Assembly: GCA_031271265.1 (NCBI GenBank)
Contig: JAISWB010000020.1
Location: forward strand, 1 to 33,176
DNA length: 33,176 nt
Origin: Desulfovibrio sp.
GTDB lineage: Bacteria > Desulfobacterota > Desulfovibrionia > Desulfovibrionales > Desulfovibrionaceae
Direction: 5' to 3'
The notes beneath the pieces are model-generated. The model had not been told where the DNA came from and ran no database searches. It was given only the letters and a program-made list of their open reading frames with translations. Both the position numbers and the translations under genes were made by a program. Below, in pieces: positions 7,331-15,173 of the stretch. Position 1 is the first letter of the stretch. Every line of letters starts with the position of its first letter.

Positions 7331-7993
7331 CTGGAGGAATCGGCGATCATCGCCGACTCTGTAGCCCATCGGGGGGGCCGCCGTCCAGCCCGTATCGCGC
7401 AGGTTCGTCGTTTTTTCAGCGGGCAGCCCCCGTGTGAACAGCAGGCATGCGCCTGCCTGCGGCGCATGTTTGTCGACGAAGGCGAGGAGCTTGTCCGCCG
7501 GCATGAAGGCGCGGCCGAGGATGAGGTCCGGGCGTGCGGGGCCGCGCAGGAAAACTTCGGCGCGCCCGTGGTACACGCGTGTGCCGGGCAGGGGGTGGGC
7601 GGCAAGGAAGGCGCGCATGAACAGGGTGCGTTTTTCGCGTGCTTCGACCAACACGTAGTCGCCTTCAGTACGCAGCATGCGCAGGGGCAGGCCCGGCAGC
7701 CCCGCGCCCGCCCCGAGGTCCGCGCAGAAAGGCGCGGGGGACAGGGGCAGCCCGGCCAGGTAGTCCGCCAGATAGAAACTGTCGACAACCAGAAAACGCA
7801 GGATGTCCATAGGATCGCGCGGTCCGGTGAGGTTCGCCGTCCGGCTCCATTTGGCCAGCAGTCCCAGATAGTCGCTCAACAGGGGATAGACATTGTCCGC
7901 GAGTATGAATCCCAGGGCTTCGACAACGGCCCTAATCGCGGAGGGCTCGGGTGCCGGTTGGACGCCCGCGGGGGGCGGCAGCATCTTCGTCAT
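7313..7993 (-). CDS. rsmG: 16S rRNA (guanine-N7)-methyltransferase RsmG (GidB)
   Basis: S-adenosylmethionine-dependent enzyme that methylates N7 of G527 (E. coli numbering) in 16S rRNA. The N-terminal helical part contains YLGLLAKWSRTANLTGPRDP, matching the family pattern of a Trp followed by NLT. The SAM-binding motif I is DLGAGAGLPGLPL near residue 90, followed by LVEAREKRTLFMRAF. The length of 226 residues is normal. Its stop overlaps the GTG of the oligosaccharyltransferase gene, so the two are likely co-translated. A proline/alanine-rich start (MTKMLPPPAGVQPAPEP) precedes the conserved fold. The ribosome site for ATG 7993 is weak, so the exact start is uncertain. Confidence 0.9.
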   Translation of the reverse strand: MTKMLPPPAGVQPAPEPSAIRAVVEALGFILADNVYPLLSDYLGLLAKWSRTANLTGPRDPMDILRFLVVDSFYLADYLAGLPLSPAPFCADLGAGAGLPGLPLRMLRTEGDYVLVEAREKRTLFMRAFLAAHPLPGTRVYHGRAEVFLRGPARPDLILGRAFMPADKLLAFVDKHAPQAGACLLFTRGLPAEKTTNLRDTGWTAAPPMGYRVGDDRRFLQAVLKT

Positions 7994-8061
7994 GTTCGGT
8001 CATGCTCTGCGGGTCGAAGGAGTTTATACATTCCGCCCGCCCTCAACCGGTAATCTTCGGT

Positions 8062-9339
8062 TCACTTCCCCGGCCCCGCGGCCGCGCCGTGCAGCGCGAT
8101 TTCCGGTTTTTCGTCCATGCCGGCATAATACTCGCGCAACACTTCCAGAGCTTCCGGCCGGCTGAAGTGATCCGGAACTTCGCCGCCTTCGGACAACAGC
8201 TTGCGCAGCTTCGTCCCCGAAAGGATGACGCGGTCCTCGGCGCCGTGCGGGCAGGTGCGCAGGGAAGCCATGCCGTCGCACTTGCGGCAGTAAAAGGTCC
8301 AGTCTATCTTCAGCGGCACGGTCTGCAGGTCGCGGGCCGGGTCGCCGCTGCGGGGGATTGCGGAGAAAATGTCCTGCGCCTCGAATATCCCGTAAAAATC
8401 GCCGACCCCTGCGTGGTCGCGCCCGACGATCAGGCGGTTGATGCCGAAATTCTGACGGAACAGGGCATGCAGCAGGGCCTCGCGCGGGCCGGCATAGCGC
8501 ATGTCCAAAGGATAGCCGGCCTGAATGACCCTGTCCGGCACGAAATAGGCGTCCAACAGCTTGCGTATGGCCCGGATGCGCACCCCGGCCGGGATGTCGC
8601 CGGGTTTCAGGTTGCCGATAAGGGAGTGGATGACCACTCCGTCGCAGAGTTCCCCGGCTATTTTAGCCAGGTACTCGTGGGAACGGTGCATGGGGTTGCG
8701 TAACTGCAGGGCGGCGACATCGGACCAGCCCCGTTTTTCCAGTTCGGTGCGCAGTTCCGCCGGACGCAGGTAGACGCCGGGATAGTCGGCCGGATAAGAA
8801 CCCTCGGAAAGCGCCCTGACCGGACCGGCCAAGGCATACGCCTTCCGGGCCAGAACCATGCGGACGCCGGGGTGTTCCCGCGCCGCCCTGTCCATGAACC
8901 CCCCGCCGGCCGAGTCCGGCCCGGAACCCCGGAATATTTTCAGGCACTCCCGCTCCCTGTCTTCCCGGTCCAACGCGGAGATTTCGTCCACGCGCATGGT
9001 CGCAACGCTTTCGCCCCGGAAAAGCAGGGTGATTTCCTGCCCCGGCGCAAGCCCTCCCGTTTCCTGTTCGGAGGCATCCAGAACAACGGGCACAGGCCAG
9101 AAGGTGCCGTCGGCCAGGCAAAAATTTTCGCAGACGCTCTGCCGGTCCGCCCGGCTCATGAACCCGCGCAGGGGCGAAAAAGCGCCTACGGCGATCATGA
9201 TAAGGTCGCCGAACACGGCGGAACCGATCTCGACTTTTGCAAGGCCGGCGGCTCTGCGCACTTCTTCCTCGCGGGCGCGGCCCTCAAGGAGACAGACGGT
9301 CAGACCTTTGCCGCCGTGCGGGGGAACTGGTGCGGACAT
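8062..9339 (-). CDS. sat: Sulfate adenylyltransferase (ATP sulfurylase), dissimilatory type
   Basis: Activates sulfate with ATP to adenosine phosphosulfate, the first cytoplasmic step of sulfate reduction. The 425-residue length matches homo-oligomeric Sat of sulfate reducers. The active-site motif is QLRNPMHRSHE (about residue 209), where most bacterial enzymes have QTRN; the Gln, Arg, Asn and both His are kept. The second motif is GRDHAGVG (about 303). A zinc-type cluster, CRKC followed by TCPH (about 347-363), is present as in Desulfovibrio Sat, and ILSGTKLRKLL closes the catalytic domain. GGAG lies 9 bases before the ATG. The gene stands alone; its neighbours are rsmG downstream and a chemoreceptor diverging upstream. 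Confidence 0.96.
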   Translation of the reverse strand: MSAPVPPHGGKGLTVCLLEGRAREEEVRRAAGLAKVEIGSAVFGDLIMIAVGAFSPLRGFMSRADRQSVCENFCLADGTFWPVPVVLDASEQETGGLAPGQEITLLFRGESVATMRVDEISALDREDRERECLKIFRGSGPDSAGGGFMDRAAREHPGVRMVLARKAYALAGPVRALSEGSYPADYPGVYLRPAELRTELEKRGWSDVAALQLRNPMHRSHEYLAKIAGELCDGVVIHSLIGNLKPGDIPAGVRIRAIRKLLDAYFVPDRVIQAGYPLDMRYAGPREALLHALFRQNFGINRLIVGRDHAGVGDFYGIFEAQDIFSAIPRSGDPARDLQTVPLKIDWTFYCRKCDGMASLRTCPHGAEDRVILSGTKLRKLLSEGGEVPDHFSRPEALEVLREYYAGMDEKPEIALHGAAAGPGK

Positions 9340-9378
9340 AGATGTAACTCCACATGCTTTCCCGTTGCGGTATTACTT

Positions 9379-9399
9379 GGAGCACACATTTTTTGCTCC
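9379..9399. promoter_or_regulatory. Inverted repeat upstream of sat
   Basis: GGAGCA and TGCTCC are separated by 9 bases, 40 bases before the sat start, next to a TAATAC sequence on the minus strand that could be a -10 box. It does not match the TTGTGAA-type Rex operator known upstream of sat in other Desulfovibrio. It could be an operator or a leader hairpin. Confidence 0.25.
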
Positions 9400-9580
9400 C
9401 GGTGATATAGACAACGCGCCGGCATTGCCGTAGTATGCGCGCAAAGCTTGGAACCGGCTGCCGGCGACGACCCGGGCACCTCCGCGCCGGCAGGCCGGCA
9501 TCGGGGAATGTGCCCCCCGCCCGGACGTGAGTCAAGAGAAAATATTTCAAAAACAGATGTTTCGTAGCCGGGAGGACTGT

Positions 9581-10981
9581 ATGTTCGGGTTGTTTTCTTC
9601 CGCGCGCAGAAAAAAGCTTGTCGAACAGATGCGCGCCGTTATACGTGAAAGCAAAGGTACCGTTCCTGAAGGCAAAGAAGGAGAAAATCCGGAAATATTG
9701 CTCGCAGCCATCAAAAGTACCTTGCTTCGGGAGCAGGCGGCGCGCCTCGGTATCCTGCAAAGCCTGACTATGCCTTTCTTTTATGTGGATGTCGACGTCC
9801 TGGTGCGATTCAGCAACAAACAATGCATGCAGATGCTGCAGATTGACGAACCGCCGGAAAATTACTACGGGAAAACTATTTCTGAAGTTTTTTACAATGA
9901 ACCGGGTCGTGAGACGCTGTTGTCAAAATGTGTAAAAAACGGTGATACCTTTACGGAAAAAGAACTTGTTATTACGAGCCGCAAAGGCAACAAGCTGCAT
10001 GTGCTCGCAACTCTCTGCCCGCTGTATGATAATAACGGACAGTGTTTCGGCGCTATGGGCCTGTACCAGAATGTAACGGAACAGCGCGCGCTGGAAGAGA
10101 ACCTGAGAGAAAAAAACACCTACATCCGGGCAACGGCGGACAAGCTGGACGGCATAGCGCGCGATGTCGCGGCACAGGCGGGGGATATTCTGAAACTGGT
10201 CCGGGAAACTGCGGGTGGGGCGGCGAGTCAGGCCAGGCATCTCGGAGAAGTGGAACTCGCCGTCCGGCAGATGTACCGGTCTGTGCAATCCATAGCCGAA
10301 AGTTCCTCCAAAGGGACGGAGATATCGGGCATATCCGGCGACAGCGCGCGCGAGGGCGCGGCCAACGTGGACAAGGTGGCCGAGGACATCGGCAGGATGC
10401 AGCAGCTTGCCCGAAACCTCAAGAACGACATGGGCGAGCTGGAGGAAGAGGCTGCGGGCATCGACAGCATCATGAGCGTCATTTCCGATATCGCGGACCA
10501 GACCAACCTCCTGGCCTTGAACGCGGCCATTGAAGCTGCCCGGGCCGGCGACGCCGGCCGGGGCTTCGCAGTTGTGGCCGGGGAAGTGCGCAAACTGGCC
10601 GAAAAAACCATGAAGGCGACCAAGGATGTTTCCGCAACCATCAGCAGGATACAACAAAGCACCAGGACAAACTCCGACACCGTGGACAAAACGGTGGCTA
10701 CCATCGGGCAGACCATGGAACGCACGCACAACTGCGGCGTGTCCCTGCAACAGATAGTCGAGTATGCCGGCCGGACCGCGGAACAGATCCACATGATCGC
10801 CGCGGCAGCGGAAGAACAGTCCGCGGCAGGCGAACAAATTGTCGGGGCCGTGAATCGCTCCGCCGATGTTTCCAAGGACATAGACCGGCGCATGGCCGAC
10901 TGTCTGGAGAGCCTGCAACGCCTTGAAGCCCTGATAAAAAATATCGACCTCCTGTCCACGGATCTGGTGAAAAGCCTGTAG
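9581..10981 (+). CDS. Cytoplasmic PAS-domain methyl-accepting chemotaxis protein
   Basis: Chemoreceptor-like signalling protein of 466 residues that would control a CheA kinase. It has no transmembrane segment. Residues about 55-170 form a PAS domain ([19 protein letters not shown], then an [13 protein letters not shown] exit), which may bind a cofactor or small ligand. A coiled-coil signalling domain follows, with the highly conserved hairpin tip [18 protein letters not shown] and [16 protein letters not shown] near residues 305-340. Start ATG 9581 is chosen because GGGAGG lies 5-6 bases upstream; the open frame extends 18 codons further without a ribosome site. The gene is monocistronic and divergent from sat. 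The PAS ligand cannot be inferred; redox or oxygen is a common choice in this group. Confidence 0.93.
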   Translation: MFGLFSSARRKKLVEQMRAVIRESKGTVPEGKEGENPEILLAAIKSTLLREQAARLGILQSLTMPFFYVDVDVLVRFSNKQCMQMLQIDEPPENYYGKTISEVFYNEPGRETLLSKCVKNGDTFTEKELVITSRKGNKLHVLATLCPLYDNNGQCFGAMGLYQNVTEQRALEENLREKNTYIRATADKLDGIARDVAAQAGDILKLVRETAGGAASQARHLGEVELAVRQMYRSVQSIAESSSKGTEISGISGDSAREGAANVDKVAEDIGRMQQLARNLKNDMGELEEEAAGIDSIMSVISDIADQTNLLALNAAIEAARAGDAGRGFAVVAGEVRKLAEKTMKATKDVSATISRIQQSTRTNSDTVDKTVATIGQTMERTHNCGVSLQQIVEYAGRTAEQIHMIAAAAEEQSAAGEQIVGAVNRSADVSKDIDRRMADCLESLQRLEALIKNIDLLSTDLVKSL

Positions 10982-11083
10982 CGGGAACGGGCGGAACCCG
11001 CTGCGGATCCGGCGGGCGGCCTTGACCGGGCGGAATCCGCCGTTGTCGGCAGGCGCGCCGGTGCCCCGGAGGCGCGGGAAATG

Positions 11084-11112
11084 TTGCCGGAGCGGCCCTT
11101 CCCTGGTATAAC
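11084..11112 (+). promoter_or_regulatory. Sigma-70 promoter of the ACT/siroheme/hemA operon
   Basis: TTGCCG (11084-11089) and TATAAC (11107-11112) are separated by 17 bases. The start point would fall about 40 bases before the GTG of the ACT gene. No other promoter of this quality is seen before the chain of closely spaced genes that ends at 16529. Confidence 0.65.
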
Positions 11113-11157
11113 GCATCGAACAACAACAAAACGCTCCGCGCCGCGCGGAGGCATGCT

Positions 11158-11574
11158 GTGGAACAAATCTCGGTATTTCTTGAAAACAAGGTCGGCCGGC
11201 TGGCCGAGGTCACTGCGGTACTCAAGGACTCCGGCGTCAACATCCGCGCGCTGTCCTTGGCCGATACTTCCGAGTTCGGCATCCTGCGGCTTATCACGGA
11301 CACGCCGCTCGAAAGTTGCGCCGCCCTCAGGGAACGCGGGTTCACGGCCGCCCTGACCAAGGTGACGGCCGTGAAAATGCCGGACCGCCCCGGCGGATTG
11401 TGCGCGATACTTAAGCTGCTGGAAGCCGGCGGCATCAACGTGGAGTATATGTACGGGTTTCATGCCGCCCCGGCCGCCGAGGCGGTGCTGGTGTTCCGCT
11501 TCGACAAGGGCGGGCCTGCCCTGGATATCCTGCGCAGGAACAGTATTCCTTTCCTGTCCGACGCAACGGGCTGA
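11158..11574 (+). CDS. Tandem ACT-domain protein
   Basis: A 138-residue protein made of two ACT domains and nothing else. The first starts at residue 1 (EQISVFLENKVGRLAEVTAVL) and the second at about residue 71 (VKMPDRPGGLCAILKLLEAG, then INVEYMYGF). ACT domains bind amino acids and regulate metabolism. In Desulfovibrio and related bacteria a free-standing double-ACT protein commonly follows phenylacetate-CoA ligase; that gene is not in this window. The GTG start has GGAGG 6 bases upstream. It is the first gene after the promoter at 11084 and ends 43 bases before the precorrin-2 dehydrogenase start. Its link to tetrapyrrole synthesis is positional only. Confidence 0.85.
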   Translation: MEQISVFLENKVGRLAEVTAVLKDSGVNIRALSLADTSEFGILRLITDTPLESCAALRERGFTAALTKVTAVKMPDRPGGLCAILKLLEAGGINVEYMYGFHAAPAAEAVLVFRFDKGGPALDILRRNSIPFLSDATG

Positions 11575-11617
11575 CCGGCCCGGCGGGTTCGGCGTTTTCC
11601 GGCAGGGCGGGCGGGTG

Positions 11618-12334
11618 ATGCGCTGTTTTCCGATATTTGTGGATGTTTCCCGCAAAAATGTGCTGATCATCGGCGCGGGGGCCGTCGGCAGGCGCAAGCT
11701 GCGCGCCGTGCTGCAGGCCGCACCCTTGGGCGTGACCCTGGTCGACCCCTGCCCGGACGCCGCCGAAGCGCCGGAAGCGGCCGGGCAAGGCGTGCAATGC
11801 CGCCCGCGGGCCTTTCACCCGGACGACCTGGACGGGCAGGACATGGTCTTTGTCGCCGGCTCGGACCGGGAAGCCAACGCGGCGGCAGCCGCCCTCTGCA
11901 GGCAACACCGCATCCTGTGCAACTGCGCCGATGCCCCGGAAGAAGGGGACTTTTTCGTGCCCGCGCATTTTTACCGGCAAGGGCTGTGTCTGGCCGTCGG
12001 CACGGAGGGCCGAAGCCCGGCTCTGGCGCGCTTTTTACGCGAAGAACTGGAAGCCGTCATAGGCGCGCGCTTCGATGCCCTGCTTGCCTTGCTGGAACGC
12101 CTGCGCCCGCGCCTGCTGGAACTCGGCCTGACGCCCGAGGCCGACGCCGGCGTGTTCCGCTCCCTGGTGCGCTCGCCGCTGGCCGAACATCTGCAAAAGG
12201 GGGAGGAGCAACAGGCCGAGGCCCTGTTGCGCGGGCTGCTGCCGGCCCCGCTCCGGCCCCGCGCGGGCGATTTTTTGGACGGCTTATGCTGCAATCCGCA
12301 TCCGGCTCCGCCGCCCGGCATGTCCTCTCCTTGA
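11618..12334 (+). CDS. Precorrin-2 dehydrogenase / sirohydrochlorin ferrochelatase-like protein
   Basis: NAD-dependent oxidation of precorrin-2 to sirohydrochlorin, the step before siroheme. The 238-residue product corresponds to the N-terminal (CysG-B/Met8/SirC) part of siroheme synthase. It begins MRCFPIFVDVSRKNVLIIG, and the Rossmann motif is GAGAVGRRKL (about residue 20). The family motif NCADAPEEGDFFVPA is near residue 110 and AVGTEGRSPALARFLREEL near 125. Siroheme is the cofactor of dissimilatory sulfite reductase and, in Desulfovibrio, also a precursor of heme by the alternative route, which fits its place before hemA. ATG 11618 is preceded by an in-frame GTG one codon earlier; both lack a strong ribosome site. 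Whether it also inserts iron cannot be told from sequence. Confidence 0.88.
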   Translation: MRCFPIFVDVSRKNVLIIGAGAVGRRKLRAVLQAAPLGVTLVDPCPDAAEAPEAAGQGVQCRPRAFHPDDLDGQDMVFVAGSDREANAAAAALCRQHRILCNCADAPEEGDFFVPAHFYRQGLCLAVGTEGRSPALARFLREELEAVIGARFDALLALLERLRPRLLELGLTPEADAGVFRSLVRSPLAEHLQKGEEQQAEALLRGLLPAPLRPRAGDFLDGLCCNPHPAPPPGMSSP

Positions 12335-12429
12335 AGGGAGGGATTACCGTAAAGTTATGCCCGCATTTGCCCGGCATCAGGCGGCAATCTCCCTGAAGGG
12401 AAAAATATCGGACCATAAAGGGATTTTTG

Positions 12430-13404
12430 ATGGATTACGAACGGCTGTTGTCCCTCGGCGTGATTCTGCTCTATACTCTGGGCGCCTTCGGAATTCTCAT
12501 GGGAGCGCTGTCCGTGCGTCCTTCCCTGCGCAAGGCCGCCGAACGCCTGACCCTGGCCGGTTTCACCCTGCACAGCGCAGCGCTGCTGTACGCCTTTGCC
12601 GGCGTGCGGCACAACGACTTTTCGGCGGGACTGAACGTGCAGTTCCTGGCCTGGTGCGTCATCGTTCTGTATCTCGCCGCCCGCTACAAGCTGCGCTATC
12701 CCTTTCTGGGTATGACCGCAGCCCCGCTGGCCCTGCTGCTGTACATGCTCTCCATGCGCCTGGCCGGGGTAAAAAACATCCTGCCGGACCATCTTTCCGG
12801 CCTCTTCTACGGCCTGCACATCTGGGCCCTGTATCTGAGTTTCGGCCTGCTGGCCATGGCCTTCGGGGCAGGCGTGGTGTTTATTTACGCCGAAAGCAGG
12901 ATAAAAAAGAAAATGGCGCCGTCCCGCTTTACCCTGGATATGCCGTCGTTGACCGGCTGCGACCGCATCAACCGGGCGGCCGTTACCGCGGGCTTTCCCC
13001 TGTTCACCCTGGGAATCACGGCGGGGTTCATCTGGGCGCCCGTTTTGCGCACCGCCGCCGAAAACCCCAAGGTATTGATTTCTCTGTTCATCTGGTTTTT
13101 GTATGCGCTGCTCTTTTACCAGCGCGCGGCCCTTGGATACAGGGGAAGAAAAACGGCGGTCATGGCCATAGCCATTTTCGCCGTTTCAGTGCTTTCGCTG
13201 CTTGCGGATCACCTGCTCTCCCATCACAGCACCGGACTCGTCAAAATTTCCTTACAGCATTTCAACTTTGAATATGCGCATCCGCAAATGGGGGGCGCAG
13301 GGGGAATCATTCTCTCTGCCGGGTCCGGGGCGGAGCACCGGCCGCCGGTGACGTACAAAATAAATGTTGAAATGCCGAGCGTCCTGCGCGCCGTCCCGAC
13401 ATGA
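12430..13404 (+). CDS. HemX/CcsA-like cytochrome c assembly membrane protein
   Basis: Polytopic membrane protein of 324 residues with about eight hydrophobic helices, starting with LGVILLYTLGAFGILMGAL. Two segments match the CcsA/HemX family: HIWALYLSFGLLAMAFGAGVV and LGITAGFIWAPVLR followed by LISLFIWFLYALLFY. The full Trp-rich WWD heme-handling motif of true CcsA is reduced, so a HemX role near hemA is more likely than heme ligation; HemX affects HemA levels in Bacillus. The last 45 residues or so are encoded by a GC-rich repeat and are probably not part of the conserved fold. The stop overlaps the hemA start (ATGA). AAAGGGA precedes the ATG. Confidence 0.82.
   Translation: MDYERLLSLGVILLYTLGAFGILMGALSVRPSLRKAAERLTLAGFTLHSAALLYAFAGVRHNDFSAGLNVQFLAWCVIVLYLAARYKLRYPFLGMTAAPLALLLYMLSMRLAGVKNILPDHLSGLFYGLHIWALYLSFGLLAMAFGAGVVFIYAESRIKKKMAPSRFTLDMPSLTGCDRINRAAVTAGFPLFTLGITAGFIWAPVLRTAAENPKVLISLFIWFLYALLFYQRAALGYRGRKTAVMAIAIFAVSVLSLLADHLLSHHSTGLVKISLQHFNFEYAHPQMGGAGGIILSAGSGAEHRPPVTYKINVEMPSVLRAVPT
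13291..13341. repeat. GC-rich two-hairpin element (copy 2, 3' end of the HemX-like gene)
   Basis: The first hairpin pairs GCAGGGGGA (13297-13305) with TCTCTCTGC (13311-13319) around loop ATCAT, using two G-U pairs. The second is CCGGGGC-GGA-GCACCGG (13325-13341) with one mismatch. The order, loop core AATCATT and the 13-mer TCCGGGGCGGAGC match copy 1 at 6195-6270. Confidence 0.7.
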
Positions 13405-14804
13405 ACTGCGAACTGCATCTCGTAGGCCTGAATCACCGGACCGCCCCGGTGGAAGTGCGGGAGCGTTTCGCGCTCAGCGATCCCCTGCGCGAGGAACGCT
13501 TTTTCGCCGTCGTGAGCGGTTCCCTCAGCGAATATTTCTCCCTCTCGACCTGCAACAGGGTGGAACTGCTCGGCGTGGGCGGCCCGGACGCAGCCGCGCG
13601 AAGTCTTGTCCCGGCCTGGGCCGAGGCCGCCGGTGAAGACGCCGAACGCCTGCGCCCCTACCTGTACACGCATTCCGGCCGGGCGGCCGCCGGGCATCTC
13701 TTTGCCGTGGCCTCCGGCCTGGATTCCATGGTCCTCGGGGAACCGCAGATCCTCGGGCAGATCAAGGCCGCCTACCGGGCGGCCCTGAAACGCGGCGGCT
13801 GCGGGCGTATTCTCAACCGTCTGCTGCACAAGGCCTTTTCCGTCGCCAAGCGGGTCAGGACGGAAACAGGCTCCGCCGCCGGCGCCGTGTCCGTCAGTTA
13901 CGCGGCCGTGGAACTGGCCAAGCGCATTTTCGAGGACATGAGCCGCATCCGGGCCATGCTCGTCGGGGCGGGGGAAACCGCCGAACTCGCGGCCGCGCAC
14001 CTGATCGGCGCCGGCGTGTCCTCCGTGCTGGTGGTCAACCGCACGCGCGAACGCGCCGAACAACTCGCCGCGTCCTTCGGCGGCCGGTCCGCTTCCTTTG
14101 AAGACTTTTTCGAACGCCTTACGGAAACCGACATCGTCATCAGTTCGACGGGCGCGCAGGAGCACATACTCCGGGCCGCGGACATGCGTGAGGTCATGCG
14201 CAAACGCCGGAACAGGCCGGTGTTCATCATCGACATCGCCGTGCCCAGGGATGTGGACCCGGCCGTCAACGACCTTGACAACGTCTACCTTTACGACATC
14301 GACGACCTCAAGGAAGTTGTGGAGGCCAACATGGGCCGGCGGCTCGAGGAGGCCGAGCGGGGACGGGCCATCGTCGAGGAGGAAACGGACAATTTCCGCG
14401 TCTGGATGTGTGCTCTCGACCTTCAGCCCACCATTGTGGACATCGTGGACAGGGGCGAACGAATTGCCGGACAGGAACTGGAACGCGCGCTGAAACGCCT
14501 GGGCCCTCTGCCGGCGGGCAGCGCCGACATCCTGAGGGCCGCCTTCCTCTCTTTGGCGGGAAAACTGAACCACGAGCCGCTCATGTATCTCAGGGGCCGC
14601 TACCCCGGAAGAGGCGCGGCGGGTGACGCACACATAGCCGCAGTGCGCGGCGTCTTCAACCTTGACAAGGACTGTACGCATGGTACTGTGCGCGCGGCCC
14701 GCGGGCGGCCGGACTCGGACTGCAGCCGCGCCCGCAAAACACTTTCCCCGGCTCCAATCCGCCGGGGCGGAGCCGGCCGGCGGACGGAGCCGGATGTGGA
14801 TTGA
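13401..14804 (+). CDS. hemA: Glutamyl-tRNA reductase
   Basis: Reduces glutamyl-tRNA to glutamate-1-semialdehyde, the first committed step of C5 tetrapyrrole synthesis. The N-terminus is typical (LHLVGLNHRTAPVEVRERFA). The catalytic Cys is in STCNRVE near residue 51. The substrate-binding stretch GLDSMVLGEPQILGQIK, an NADPH-binding site (VGAGETAELAAAHL), and the C-terminal dimerisation helix are present. The conserved fold ends at about FNLDKDCTHG. A further tail of about 38 residues is Arg/Pro/Gly-rich and encoded by repeat-like DNA (14748-14790). The gene overlaps the preceding HemX-like gene by 4 bases. In many bacteria HemA is controlled by heme-dependent proteolysis at its N-terminus; nothing in the sequence shows or excludes that here. 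Confidence 0.96.
   Translation: MNCELHLVGLNHRTAPVEVRERFALSDPLREERFFAVVSGSLSEYFSLSTCNRVELLGVGGPDAAARSLVPAWAEAAGEDAERLRPYLYTHSGRAAAGHLFAVASGLDSMVLGEPQILGQIKAAYRAALKRGGCGRILNRLLHKAFSVAKRVRTETGSAAGAVSVSYAAVELAKRIFEDMSRIRAMLVGAGETAELAAAHLIGAGVSSVLVVNRTRERAEQLAASFGGRSASFEDFFERLTETDIVISSTGAQEHILRAADMREVMRKRRNRPVFIIDIAVPRDVDPAVNDLDNVYLYDIDDLKEVVEANMGRRLEEAERGRAIVEEETDNFRVWMCALDLQPTIVDIVDRGERIAGQELERALKRLGPLPAGSADILRAAFLSLAGKLNHEPLMYLRGRYPGRGAAGDAHIAAVRGVFNLDKDCTHGTVRAARGRPDSDCSRARKTLSPAPIRRGGAGRRTEPDVD
14748..14776. repeat. Degenerate GC-rich hairpin at the hemA 3' end
   Basis: CCGGCTCC (14748-14755) pairs with GGAGCCGG (14769-14776), and the right arm contains GGGGCGGAGC, shared with the two-hairpin elements in the STT3 and HemX-like genes. 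It encodes part of the extra C-terminal tail of HemA. The first hairpin of the element is not recognisable here. Confidence 0.45.
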
Positions 14805-14825
14805 AAGAAAGAAACACGAGACGCC

Positions 14826-15161
14826 ATGAGAACTTACAGCATAGATCAACTGGACGAAAAGGATATCGCCGCCGTCAACGCCAAGTTGCTGGATTTGAAG
14901 CTGCAGGCCGGGTTGCAGGGCGTCTACCGCCTGCCGGTTCCCGAACACATGCTCTCCCGCGTCCAGACCGAGCATCTGGAAGAATGCGGACCGTACTGCC
15001 TTGCCCTGGAAGTGGGAGGCGGCGGCATCCACATGGAACTGCTGGTGCGCGGTCTGGGGCGCATAAGCTGCGAATGCGTGGCCTTTGCCCCGGAACATCT
15101 GCGCAACTACATGATCAACTACCTTGAGGAGATGCTTACGGACCTCGGGATCACCTTTTAG
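14826..15161 (+). CDS. Small conserved-looking protein of unknown function
   Basis: The product is 111 residues, acidic, and has no signal peptide or membrane segment. I do not recognise the family. Visible features are an N-terminal helix-like stretch (LDEKDIAAVNAKLLDLKLQA), a central Gly-rich strand region (LALEVGGGGIHMELLVRGLG) and a C-terminal helix (EHLRNYMINYLEEMLTDLG). Three Cys occur at about residues 54, 58 and 81-83, not in a clear metal-binding pattern. It starts 21 bases after hemA and ends 12 bases before tilS, so it is almost certainly co-transcribed with them. Codon use matches the neighbours. Confidence 0.75.
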   Translation: MRTYSIDQLDEKDIAAVNAKLLDLKLQAGLQGVYRLPVPEHMLSRVQTEHLEECGPYCLALEVGGGGIHMELLVRGLGRISCECVAFAPEHLRNYMINYLEEMLTDLGITF

Positions 15162-15173
15162 CCTTTTCCGCCC

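Noticed and set aside
8200..8720. Leu in place of Thr in the ATP sulfurylase QTRN motif as a sign of inactivity
   Set aside because: The Gln, Arg, Asn and His residues are present, and QLRN occurs in active enzymes such as animal PAPS synthases.
10982..11080. GC-rich sequence after the chemoreceptor gene as a terminator
   Set aside because: Only short, overlapping stems (GCGGG/CCCGC) can be drawn, and there is no T tract, so I did not call one.
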